Shown here: one piece after another, positions 11,115-21,882 of the stretch
Layout of the letters: each line of letters begins with the position of its first letter
Position numbering within the stretch: position 1 is the first letter of the stretch
NCBI RefSeq assembly: GCF_964355755.1
Contig: NC_092678.1
Location: 21,176,922 to 21,240,921 of the forward strand
Direction: 5' to 3'
DNA: 64,000 nucleotides
Source of the DNA: Antedon mediterranea
Taxonomy: Eukaryota > Echinodermata > Crinoidea > Comatulida > Antedonidae
Position numbers and translations under genes: made by a program
Notes under the pieces: model-generated
What the model was told of the DNA's origin: nothing
Databases searched by the model: none
What the model saw: the letters and a program-made list of their open reading frames with translations, nothing else

Positions 11115-11962
11115 ATGGATAGTGGCTTAAAGCGGGTACGTACTTACTTATTATTACATCATTTAGGCCTATTATTATGTTTATTTTTTAATTAAAATCT
11201 ATAGTTATGTTTATTCTATTCATTATAGGCTTCATTAAAGAACAAACATTAGCTTAAATTGCACATTTTGGGGATATTTTCCCGTTACAAAACATTGACC
11301 ACCACGGTGCACTTGGCATGTTTAAAGATGGCGGTACCACCGAGTTGTATCTTGGCTCGTCGGTGCTGTTGAATTCCGACGACGCGGGAGTAGTTTTTAC
11401 GTCCCGACGAGACGATTCGTCTGGTCTGGCCTTTCGTCGTACGACGCTGATTGTGTTGGCCTTTAGTTGCCGTGCCTATGTTGTCCAACTTAATTTTGTA
11501 GTCTTTACTACTCATTATGTGCTCGGTTTATATACTCAAATAAATTAATATAGCCTATACAGATTTTAAGATATTTTGTCTTCTATTAACTTAATGCAAT
11601 GATAATTATACATAACATGAAGTTAAAATTATGAATAATAGAAATTACGGCCGCCGTTTATTTAGTAAAGATCGCACTGATTTTTTAACCGATGTGATTT
11701 GCTTTACTTTTTTAATCCAATATTAATAACTTTTGTACTATTTAATTTCAATTATAGGCCTAGTTCTTTAAAATCATCACATTTTTTATGTTTTTATATA
11801 GGTCGTACTCATCTAACGGTTGATATTGACCGTGTTTTATAAATAAAAACTCAAAATTCAAAACGACAAACTGAAGTCGCTTGACATTTACGCCTTGTTT
11901 AGTATCCTCCAGAAGAAGATGATAGAGGGAACGGACGAAGGATAGAAGGTCGGGGACAGACG
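11115..11962 (+). CDS. Candidate spliced small ORF (30 residues)
   Basis: An ATG at 11115 gives seven codons ending exactly at CGG|GTACGT (exon end 11135). The next good acceptor, TTGTTTAG, opens an exon at 11903-11991 that ends in a GTAAGA donor. Joining the two keeps the frame open for MDSGLKRYPPEEDDRGNG and a further basic dozen residues (GRR and TFDH are recognisable), stopping at a TGA inside the second exon near 11962. The peptide is highly charged with no signal peptide or domain. It may be a micropeptide, or the transcript may be non-coding. No homologue is recognised. Confidence 0.25.
11285..11530. other. CpG-rich patch with overlapping open frames on both strands
   Basis: This 250-bp patch is rich in CG (GTCCCGACGAGACG, CGTCGTACGACG) and open on both strands for about 76 codons. 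The minus-strand frame reads as a basic, Arg/Gln/Gly-rich peptide; the plus-strand frame is hydrophobic towards its end. No family is recognised. It lies in the first intron of the transcript model and may be a regulatory island or part of a transposon. Confidence 0.3.
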
Positions 11963-12730
11963 TTCGATCACTGATGAGACAACAAAAAATAGTAAGACTT
12001 AACCCCTGGAACCATTAAATCTAACATGTGTTTACCAATATGTGTGATGTAATAATATTTATATTATGCATATAACACATGGTATGTTTCAATGGTTCTT
12101 TGTTTTTCAGATGGACTAATACATTTAGTTTAAGGACATTGTATTTCAGTGGAGTGAGCTGGTTCCTGATTCCCCCATACCTCTCAAAACGCATAATATA
12201 CATGTAATACTTTTGGTATTATGATGATATATTATGTTGTGTGTGTTGTATCATGCGTTATAAAATGTATTCTATGCTTTGCATAAATGTCATGTTATAG
12301 TTTGTTGGTGTTCCGCAAACTTGGATTTGGTATATTATGTGGTTTTTTTTACAGGACTTCAGTTTATATATTTGTATTTTCAAAATTATATATGTATTTG
12401 TAATATAAATGTTGCATGTATCACCGATATAGGCCTATAACTATAGAGGCGATATGTGTATTGCAATTTTTCTTTTTTATGTCTACTAATACACAGCAAA
12501 AGAGGATAACAACGTCTGGAGAACAACGGCTGGATAACTTAGTCGTACAATCATCATTCATACAACCTTATATACATTATTGCTAGACAGTAGACAATAA
12601 GTTACTTACGTTAAAACATCTTTACAACATTAAAAGAAATCCAATTGTATTAATCAAAAGTATTACATTAATCATATTGTATAAAAGTGTAATTTAAGTA
12701 TGTGAAATAAAGTTTTAAAAAACGTGTCAA

Positions 12731-14565
12731 TATAATTATTTAAAAGCGTCTTTAACCCACTTCTAATTATGTTTGTGCATGATACAACACGCCGGCGTAT
12801 AATATCCCTATAATGTTGTACGCTGGCTTCCATGTCTATCCACAGTGGAAGGTAGGTACTAACGCAGCAAGACTTCCTTAACACATTGGATTGTAACTTA
12901 GTTGTTAGGCTAGGCTTGTGACTTATCCCAAAACTACACTCGTGAATTTTTTTTTCTCTTCCGTGAATTGTTGGTAGCAGGCGCTTCTGACAATCTCGGA
13001 AGAGTTTTTTTTTTTGTGGCATCATAATGTCTTGAGAGACATCTGACGTGTAAATTAATGCTTTATCTATCTTTAGTGGCTTCTCACGCCAGCTTACTTC
13101 GCATGGCTGTCACTAATGTAAAATAATATTTCTGTCGAGTATGGTTATTCATAGCAGTTGTATAGGGCAGCTACTTGGGTAACTGTATTTGATATAAACT
13201 TAAAGATTGAAAGAAAATGTAAAAGTTTAAAATATAAATTAAAAAACAGAATGTTGAACAAGATTTACCGTGAATTCTTTATAGGGAGTCTTTACGTGTA
13301 TGTCCTCTATTCGACATTTAAATTCAAAATAAAAAAGTAAATTAGATAAATTAAATAAGTAGACACAACACAATAAATGCAAAACATAAAACGCATTCGA
13401 CAACATAGACATAAAACGTGCTCATTTTAATATTTTTATTGTATTAACAAAATTTGTTTTATTTCAGCGTCTTGGGGGAGGGAACACTCCACTAAAAGTA
13501 GTTTAAGTTTCTGTTTGTAAACTGTCTCGTCTATGGCGAGCAGTAAGCGCATTCTGTAAACATGTTTTATTTTTCAGGTTAGGGTCATTTTGTAAACTGT
13601 CCTCTCCATGTGAATGGAAGGCGGTATTAGAAACTACTCTAGTAAATTCCTTAACTGTAACAATTTTATCCGGCCTATAGGCCAAGATAGCTAGCTATTT
13701 TCTAGTTTCTTTCAGGCTGTCTTTGGTTTGGTATAGTGGTCGTAGTGGTTGTGCGTAGACATTTCGATTTCGAACAGTCCAATTCGATTTATGATAAAGA
13801 TAAGTAAAAAACTTCTTTTTTTCAAAAGTCAATTGAGTGGTACCCCTACCCTCTATCCCATCCGAACCATTAAATGTAATCCCAAACAAATTAGTTTAAA
13901 CATCATTGTGCAATGTTTATTCATTTAAGACGGGAATTTTTTAATATCGGTACTTTGTTATCTAATAATTATATATTTTAAATAGTTACAAAACACATTT
14001 ATAATTTGTTCAAAATGGTAATTTGAATTGCAGTTGACTTCTGATACCTTAAATGTTTTTTTAAACATTAACTTTCATGACGTGTGCTGTTACGTGTGAC
14101 ATGTGTGCGCATGTTGTCCGTCTGGCGTTTTTGGCGCGTTGGCGTTTGAGTGTATTTTTAGATAGCATCATATCATATCATTGTCCTTGTAAAATTGTCT
14201 TTCTTTTTTAAAGCAGAGCCTCGTTCAGAGCCGAGCCTTGCCGAAGTATGCCGAGGATATATGTTCTTACATGTTTTAACATTAACCTTAAAAAAAACAC
14301 GAAAGGCTACAGAAGTCAACAAAAATTCAAAAACTACGAAAACAAATTCACCTTTGCAGTTGCGTAAAATACCACGGGTCTAATAATAATGTGGGCACTA
14401 CCTCTGGCAAAATTAATATCCACAAATTTTACTTTGATTAAATTTATTGTACGCGTATTTAGCGGGAAACTTCACATCCTCCAATTCTGTTGCAAATACG
14501 ACTATTTTTTTAAAGTTTTCAATGTTGTTGATTTTAATCGATGTTTTTGTTTTCTTAATTCCCAG
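12731..14565. other. Stretch without recognised gene
   Basis: AT-rich sequence with scattered short open frames on both strands. None is bounded by convincing splice sites or resembles a known family. A short GC-richer section near 14090-14150 is not otherwise notable. Confidence 0.45.
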
Positions 14566-14796
14566 ACCAGGAAAATTGAGCCTAAATTTTGCATTCTCAA
14601 GATCATGTCAGACGGTAATGGTTGGTGGTTAGACTGGCACAGGTGTGGAGATAATTCTGTGAGTTCCTTTTCTGTACAATAAAGGCAGTGAGGGCCGATG
14701 ATTACAACGTTTACGTATATTTTGTAATGTGTTTATTCATTTCTCTTTATACATTTCACTTCTCTTAATCGCAGTAAAACATTGTCTTTGTTACAG

Positions 14797-15081
14797 AAAT
14801 GGTGGTGCATCTGGACAAAGAGCTCAGAACCGATGTATACTGCTGGTTGTTACCAAGAAGTTCGTCAGAAGCATTGTGGTTGATGGTTCTTCTGGAGGTA
14901 AAAGAAGTTTATAGCTGTAATGCATAAAGTTTCACTGTACAAGAACAGTCAAACCATTATCTGTTTTCTTTCTTGCAGGAACTGCGTTGCATCTGGACAA
15001 GGAACTCATAGCCTGCTGGTTGTTACCAAGAAGCTTGTCTGAAGCCTGTGGTCGATGGTGTTTGTGGATTCTTTAGAGGAG
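14797..15081 (+). repeat. Tandemly duplicated exon-like module
   Basis: Modules 14797-14897 and 14979-15081 share GCATCTGGACAA, GAGCTCA/GAACTCA, TGCTGGTTGTTACCAAGAAG and the GGAG|GTAA donor. They differ by substitutions and by a 9-bp length change in the middle. The acceptor side is also shared, so the unit of duplication appears to be an exon with its splice sites. Confidence 0.6.
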
Positions 15082-15162
15082 GTAATGAATTAGGAATCAA
15101 CTTATTGGTGCTAACTGATACCTCTTAATGCTATGGTTTATACAAACACTTTTGTCAGTATA

Positions 15163-15564
15163 AAGGCCCATTCACACTAGGACGATAACGATCGACGATA
15201 AATATATAAGCATGCATTTTTTTAACATAAAACAAAAGAAATTAGAAAGGGTTTCGTTCTAGGACTATAGGATAATCATTTATGCTGTCTTTGATAAAAA
15301 TAATATTTTTAAAATTCCAATCAAATGACGTCATGATACATAAAAACAATAAAATCGTTGTATTGTCACGCTATTATTGCTCTTACTAATCATGACATCA
15401 TTTGATTGGACGTGTGAAAATATAATTTTCATCAAAGGAAGCATAGATGGTTATTCTATAGTTCTAGAATGAAAAGGTTTTATATTTCTTTTATTTTATG
15501 TATGAAAAATGCAAATCATTGTCTATTATCGTCGATCGTTATCGTCCTAGTGTGAATGGGCCTT
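15163..15564. mobile_element. Foldback MITE with GGCCCATTCACACTAGGACG terminal inverted repeats
   Basis: The left end AAGGCCCATTCACACTAGG, ACGATAACGATCGACGATAA is matched by its inverse at 15525-15564, ending AGTGTGAATGGGCCTT. The arms are near 40 bp. Interior blocks also pair at larger distance (CAAATGACGTCATGA against TCATGACATCATTTG; TAGGACTATAGGATAA against its inverse), so almost the whole 402 bp can fold on itself. No coding capacity. Confidence 0.85.
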
Positions 15565-15965
15565 AATACGATGTTTTTCTTTTTAAATGTGTATATTTGT
15601 CTTTTCAAAGACTATTGGAGAAGATGCATAAACCAACTTCGAGTGGATTCTCAACATTGATGCAAACTGATAGAAGGTGATATACTCTATGTTATAATAT
15701 ATCATTTATATTTAAGTTTTGCTCCTAATTTCATATAAGATATACTACTCATTGGCGACGAATTTTGCTTGGGCCTTACCTGCGTCAAATATGAAAAAGC
15801 GCTCAACGGCTGATAACTGATGGTAGTGATGCGTAGTATGATATATAATATTTAGAAGAATTTGTAGCATTATTTTTATTATTTTCAGTCATGTCATTGA
15901 TGGTAGAAGCTGTGATGGATCAGGGCGATGTAAAAACATCTCCCCGATTGGTGGCTGATTAAAAG

Positions 15966-18877
15966 GTGGTTAACATTTTTTTATATTTTTTATTCCTTGA
16001 TTCTCCTTTTTTTCTTGAACTCCTCTTCTGTGTAATCCGTTCGATATTTCTATTTTCAGTATGTTATGCTTTATTAGTTAATTTTAAGTCAATTTTAAGT
16101 CCTATGGTGACGCAAATTCTATATAATGATGACGAGAATAGTATAATTATGATGCGAATATCCTATAATGACGCGAATTCTAGGACTATGGCACATAATA
16201 CTAGGCCTAAATAAAAATTTAAAAAACTTAATTAAGACAAAAATTAAATCTATCGCATATATCTGTATGATATAAATGCCATTTAAAATAAATTAAAACC
16301 GTGAAAAACTTTAATTAAACAAGAAACATAATGTTTCTAAAAAAGTTGAAATGTCTCAGCGTTTCGGTGGTTAGACTTCAACCTTCTCGAGATCGACTTC
16401 ACACCTCCCTCCATCAAAAAAAAAAAATCTTAGGCCTATACAAATCAAATACAAATATCCATAACATGTCATGTAACACTGTGTAATCGGTATTATTGGT
16501 TTAGTTATAAAACTAGTTCCCTTAGCCTAGGGTAGTTAAGTTCGTACGGGTTTAAGTTGTTAAGGTGGTTAAGGTAGTTAGGCCTAGTTAAGGTAGTTAG
16601 GCCTAGTTAAGATAGTTAGGCCTAGTTAAGATACAGAGTAAAAGGTAGGCATTATCAAAAACTTAAGTTATAATTAGAATGATACCGATTACACTTTCAT
16701 TAACTAATCATCATATTTGTCATACCATTCAAAAATCACTCGCAATTTCACATTCGGGTTAAAAAAAAGTTGTTTAATAGGTATATCGGTTTAAAAAAAA
16801 ACCAATATCGATCGCGAGCATAAAAACGTTATAAATTAATGACTCTTTCGTTTGAAATATATGAATCGATTCGGGTACTAAAAATAAAACCATGTAAACA
16901 TAATAATTACTGTTTCTCGTATCGTTAAAATAATTCTTTTTTTTTAGGACAAAAAATAATTATAGTTAACTAATAGAGCATAACATACTTGTGTCCGTTA
17001 AATGTTCAGGGTCATATGGGTACGAAGCGTCTCGGAAAAAATTACTATGAAAACCAATCTTTAAGGCGAGTTTTGACAGTGTTTAGCCTCTCTACCCAGC
17101 AAGCCAACCCACACCTTCTCGTGGTTGATCCTGGTTAACCAAAGTGTATTGCTTTGGAACAGACGTGGGCAATGGCACTTATTGTTCATGTTGTGTAATT
17201 CTAATGCAGTGAATATTGTCTAAATACTTTTCTTTTTCTTTTTCAAATGTTCCCGATTTAATGGCCGAGTTGAACATCTTCCTGATGATAATAGCACCAA
17301 GACAAGATATCCATTCATTCTCGCATCACTTTAAAGTTTGAACATTTGAAAATGTTGTTGTATTATCAGAACTCTATACCGGTAATGTAGTACATTGTCA
17401 GGGAAAAGTGAAACCGTTTTATGCTTATTTGAATGTGACGTTTCACCGCAAATGTTATATCACGAATTATTAAAAACAATCGAACTTGAAGAGGGACTAA
17501 TTAGCCTAACTATCAGCAAAGATTCAATGCCAGAATAATTGTATTAAAAGTGTTGAAATATGTGCTGATATAGACCTTCATAACTAAGCAGTAAATTGAT
17601 GACATTTGAAAGAAAAAACTTAATCGCTATCTTTTAAAGATTTGTTCAAGTACTTAGAGATATTCAAGATCCAATCAATTTGATTGGTCCGCTTCTTTTT
17701 ATTCAGGTTTGCTTGCCATAGAAAAATACTTCAGTTGTAAAATTGTTAAAATATTTAATTAATAGAATGTTATCTATTGAAAATGGATTGATTAAAACAA
17801 CTTGGAATAATAATAATAATGTAATACATTTCATTCCTAACGATTGAAGTAATTGCATCACATTTTATTTAATTCATCTTTAAAGAAGGTGCCGTAACAC
17901 AGCCACAGATAAAGCCTTTTGAAAATCTGCGTAGATAAATTCTAAGTTTCTTTAGGTATAAAAAAGTAATTGCAAGTAATTCATATATAATTTTGTTTGT
18001 AAATTTAAACAGCATAATTCTAATACGGAAGCAAAAGAGAAATTGGGATGGCATAGTTAAGGTAGTCAATGTTTAGACGGTTAGTAAAAATATTCTGTCA
18101 CACATGGCGTTTCATATGTATTACGCATGGTATTACGCAACGAAATGTTATGGAAAATTTAATGGGTTTTTCCCAGGAAATTATAAGCCTGTGTAATTTG
18201 TTTTTCTAATCCTGATCATAGATGTTTACGTCTTTGTTCTTTTAAAAATAAATACTACTGTATACGTGTTTGAATATTATTTGAATGTTAATCTTTGATT
18301 GATGTTTTATTTATACCTCGCAATAAAAATGTTACCTTGTCATTTTTCTTGTATGGTTATTGTAACTTATTTTGAACATTTGTTAAGCAAAAATATAAAC
18401 GTAATATTCATGTCACCGGCATATAAGCTTAAGTTTTATTATTTTTTAATCCTATGAGGTTAAGAAAGGAAAGAAGGAGGTTCATTTGTTTATATTTAAA
18501 AAAAGAATATGGAATATTTTATCGTAATATATAAAGCAGAATATTTGTGTTGGCTCTTTCTTTCAAGTTCACTCTAAATATATAGATTGATAAATACTTG
18601 CCTGATTTTCTGTGTTCCTATCTCCACATACAATATACCAGTGGCTACATAGGAATGTCTAGTTATAGGGCATAGCGCTCATTTTTTATCGAATCTAATT
18701 TCAACACGTAGATTTGTAGTATAAAATATTCCTATGATGCTGGAGATAGTGTAGTGGATAAGTAACCACAAACGTGGAAATGCAAAAATAAATTTTATTA
18801 ATAATTATCAAAATAAAACTATTAAAAAAACCTTACCTAGCCGGTATGATGCTACGGTGTGTATGTTTCTCCCAGTT
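15966..18877. other. Intergenic stretch without recognised gene
   Basis: AT-rich. Apart from the minisatellite at 16555-16640, only short unsupported open frames are seen. A patch near 18090-18130 shares CACATGGCGTTTCATA with the element at 29550-29689, so it may be a fragment of that family. Confidence 0.45.
16555..16640. repeat. Short GTTAAGGTAGTTAGGCCTA minisatellite
   Basis: Four to five copies of an 18-19 bp unit GTTAAGGTAGTTAGGCCTA occur in succession, with GG/GA changes in the later copies. Confidence 0.75.
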
Positions 18878-18994
18878 GTCAGGATGGCCGAGCGGTCTAA
18901 GGCGCCAGACTCAAGGCTAACCTTACCAAACACTTGGTAATCAGGGTATTCTGGTCTCCGAATGGAGGCGTGGGTTCGAATCCCACTTCTGACA
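18878..18994 (+). tRNA. tRNA-Leu (CAA), intron-containing
   Basis: The acceptor arm GTCAGGA pairs with TTCTGAC at the 3' end; the discriminator A is at 18994. The D arm contains TGGCCGAGCGGTCTAAGGCG (A box). The anticodon loop reads CTCAAG, anticodon CAA, decoding UUG leucine codons. After position 37 an intron of about 32 bp precedes TTCTGG, the 3' side of the anticodon stem. A long variable arm (TCTCCGAATGGAGG) marks a class II tRNA. The T arm GTGGGTTCGAATCCCAC is a perfect B box. A T-run follows at 18998 as a Pol III terminator. Confidence 0.95.
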
Positions 18995-19712
18995 GATCTT
19001 TTTTATTTTATGTTTTAAAAATATTAAAGTTACGTTCTTTTTACAAATATGTATATTATTTTAAGCGTCCTAAATTGAATTTTTTTTCACGCTACTGCTC
19101 TAGCCCGCTACGTCCCATATTAGGACTACTCAATCAGAAGCTAAAGCAGCAGTTATAGGACGACAGTTTTGCGAAAATGGAAACTCCACTATAATTTATT
19201 GATTCCAGCTGCTACAGTAGACCCAAAAAACTTCTGCGAAAAGAGTCTGTTAGGACATGTCATGCTAAAATTAATTAAAATCCCAAAGCATTTCTGGTAT
19301 ATTCACTTTCAGATATTCATTGAATTATTATCGAAACAGTCCATTCAAGTTTGTGTTTGTAATATAGGATACTTCACACTAGAAATATCTGGGGTGATGA
19401 ATTGAGCCCCAGACTTGACCTTAGCAATAACATTAACTAAAGTGACAGAAATTGAGTATTCACTTCTGTAACAAAAAAATAATATTTATTCGGATATAAA
19501 AAGAGAAAAGAAACCCAAAAACCATTGTCTGACAGACAATTTCAGTATTTGTTGCTTTAAATTACATTTTTTCAGGTAAAATAAATTATGTGACAATAAA
19601 ATGACACATTCAAAAACATTTGAAATAAAAAATATTTTTCAATAAGCGAGCAGCGTTTTTTGTAAGAAATATTTCTTGTTTATTTTTAAAACGTAAAATA
19701 AAAAAAAAGGTG

Positions 19713-19829
19713 TGTCAGAAGTGGGATTCGAACCCACGCCTCCATTCGGAGACCAGAATACCCTGTTTACCAAGTGCTTGGTAAGGTTAACCTTGAGTCT
19801 GGCGCCTTAGACCGCTCGGCCATCCTGAC
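19713..19829 (-). tRNA. tRNA-Leu (CAA), intron-containing, convergent copy
   Basis: On the minus strand the mature part appears identical to the copy at 18878-18994, with the same arms, anticodon CAA, variable arm and T loop. The intron differs by a few bases (GGTTAACC for GGCTAACC, AAGCACTTGG for AAACACTTGG, AAACAGGG for AATCAGGG). The 5' flank also shares GATGCTACG and GTGTAT with the other copy, so the duplication included upstream sequence. A T-run follows on the minus strand (A-run near 19701-19708). Confidence 0.95.
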
Positions 19830-21714
19830 ATCTGGTAGAATAATACACAACGTAGCATCATATTGGCTAGTTGGTTGAACTATAAGTTTTTAAAATCCTT
19901 TTTTTATTTGGATAATATTTATTAGATTATTAAAAACGGAACGTGTCTTAAAAATGAATCATGCACATTTTCTGATATTTATTGACGGTATCGAGCGGCG
20001 GGGGAGAGTGAGGCGATCTTTTTATAAATTCTAAAGAATTGTTACATTTGAATAATTTCTATTCTTATAACAAATTTTAATTCTAAATATAGAAATATTT
20101 AAAAAATATAGTACTAAAATATATATTTTATTGTTTATTATAAATAAATTCATTTGATAAATACAACTTTTAAATACTGTATATATTCAAAATACTTTTT
20201 TTCTAGGCCTATATCAAACAAAGATGTCTGCCGCCGCGTTGTAACAAAGAGGCAACAATAATGAATGAAAACCAGATATTTTCCTAACTTGTAAGGGTAC
20301 TAGCTTTGTTTGTTATAGATATAAAATACAAATTGATAATGATAAATTTTAGGCTAATGTTTGTTGCTAGTGTGTGTAAATATTTGTGATAATTTCGGCT
20401 TACCCTTATGCAGAAGATCAAGAAGAGGATGGTGTCAGAACTTACTTATAGCCGTGTGTAGCAAGGGTTATGAGGGTTGTCTATCTCGTGGTCGTTTCGC
20501 CCTTATAATGTTTGTATACAAAAGGCATGTTGTATTGTTCTGTAAAATTAGGCATTGTTTTAGAAATTCAGAAACTGGGAGTGCTAGTACACGCCGGTAT
20601 GCACTTCAATCAATCCATTTTATATCTTTGTTTAACTTCTTTTTTATAGATTGGTTGTCAATTAAAAATTATGATATAAAAAAATAATAAAAATATAAAC
20701 AAAAATAATTACTAGTCACTAGCTAGTCCTATCAAAATAATATATACAAATATAAATACTGTATTTAATGCAGTATTAATTAATTGCAAATTGACACCAG
20801 GACAAGACTAGGCAGGCAGATCGATTATAGAAAAATAAAATCTAAAAAAAAAAAAATATGAACTACTTATTGACATCTATTTTTGACAAACTGACAGATA
20901 TTTTAGCACTACCCCCCACCCGCCTTTTTTTGTTGTTGAAAACCCCTTGATCCGCCCTCTTCTCTGCTTTTGCCAACTATCAAATTTTGAAATCAGGGGC
21001 CAATTCCAGTTAAGACTACGATAACTCATGATAAATTATCGTTGGCTAAATTTGCTGGTATACGTACAATACAACCACTAAAATCTTATACTGGTACTCA
21101 TAATATAAAATAATGTCATCTGCTCCAGTCTTAATATCCTACCGATTCTTTAAAAGGTTTTCTTAAACAAGCAACAGAAGGATAGACTGTGTAATAACAG
21201 TGAACTTTTGTTGGTGTATTAATAGACCTATTAATTGTTGCACTGTGTAAAGATAATGGTAGGAATATGAATAAAGTTATCTGTAAAATAGTAGCGAATT
21301 GTAATAATCGAGATATTCCTCGTAAGATAAGGTAATGGCGTGATTATTGACATGTAAAAGGACAACGTAAAATTATTGGATTTGATTGGTTGACCCGTGA
21401 TGCAGATTAGAGCAAATGCTTCACTTAGTGTCAAACAAGAAACCCTTGATAATTCAGGGCCGTAGCCATCACTACGGTTGGTAAGGTTTCAACCTGACCA
21501 CTTTTTCACAGAGGCCTTTGATAACCCAGTTGCTTGAATTGAACAGTGATTGTGAAAACCGCACCATTTTATTTCTTTTGACTACATCACTGTAATTAGC
21601 CTGAACATAAAGGACTTAGCACTCTGAAGCAGTATGGGTTTCTCACATATTCTCAAGCAATGCTTTCAACTTCTGTAATTACTAACTGTTTGAAATTGTT
21701 TTCCCATTTTTCAG
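19830..21714. other. Region upstream of PUS7 exon 1, no recognised gene
   Basis: It contains a short Met-Ser-Ala-Ala-Ala-Leu-stop reading frame at 20224 in a GC-richer spot, which could be in a 5' UTR. A lone half-element end (CCTTGATCCGCCC near 20945) resembles the hAT-type end at 22150. No exon is firmly placed. Confidence 0.35.
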
Positions 21715-21882
21715 ATTGCTAAAACAAAATGGAAGAGAATCCAAGCTTGAAACGTGATGGTGGTGATGAGGATGAACTTGAAACGTGCTCGAAAAAACCG
21801 AGATTTCAAAGCGATGATTCCAATTCAGACTCTGGACCGATCGAGAAATTCCAAGATTCTGATGTTGTTACTATCAAAGAAG
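21715..21882 (+). CDS. PUS7: PUS7 first coding exon
   Basis: The exon opens after CATTTTTCAG with 14 nt of 5' UTR, then ATG in the context AAAATGG. It encodes an acidic/Ser-rich leader beginning [18 protein letters not shown], with the basic patch KKPR at about residues 22-25 that could serve in nuclear localisation. The donor is GAAG|GTATGT, and the codon is completed by AA in exon 2. Confidence 0.85.

Larger units (their letters stand above)
11080..12730 (+). ncRNA. Candidate spliced transcript, probably long non-coding
   Basis: Splice-site-bounded segments in order are a first exon ending at 11135, exon 11903-11991, an exon opening at 12111 after TTTTTCAG (3' end unclear) and a last exon opening near 12497 after ACACAG. 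An AATAAA lies at 12706. The exons are GC-richer than the flanks. There is no long ORF beyond the small one noted separately. This could also be a set of 5' UTR exons of the PUS7 gene downstream, whose first coding exon begins at an acceptor and so needs upstream exons. Confidence 0.3.
14566..15965 (+). ncRNA. Five exon-like modules (candidate spliced transcript)
   Basis: Five segments each sit between a good acceptor and a good donor on the same strand: 14566-14658 (AATTCCCAG / GTGAGT), 14797-14897 (TTGTTACAG / GTAAAA), 14979-15081 (CTTGCAG / GTAATG), 15611-15676 (TTTTCAAAG / GTGATA) and 15889-15965 (ATTTTCAG / GTGGTT). The second and third are similar to each other. Joining the first two gives a 46-codon frame starting MSDGNGWWLDWHRCGDNS, but the third module then adds nothing. 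The third intron contains the foldback element at 15163-15564. No protein family is recognised. The segments could be a lncRNA, 5' UTR exons of PUS7 or an unknown short coding gene. Confidence 0.35.

Noticed and set aside
21455-21540. Transposon end (CAGGGCCGTAGCCATCAC)
   Set aside because: It resembles a DNA-transposon end but no matching inverted end was found nearby.
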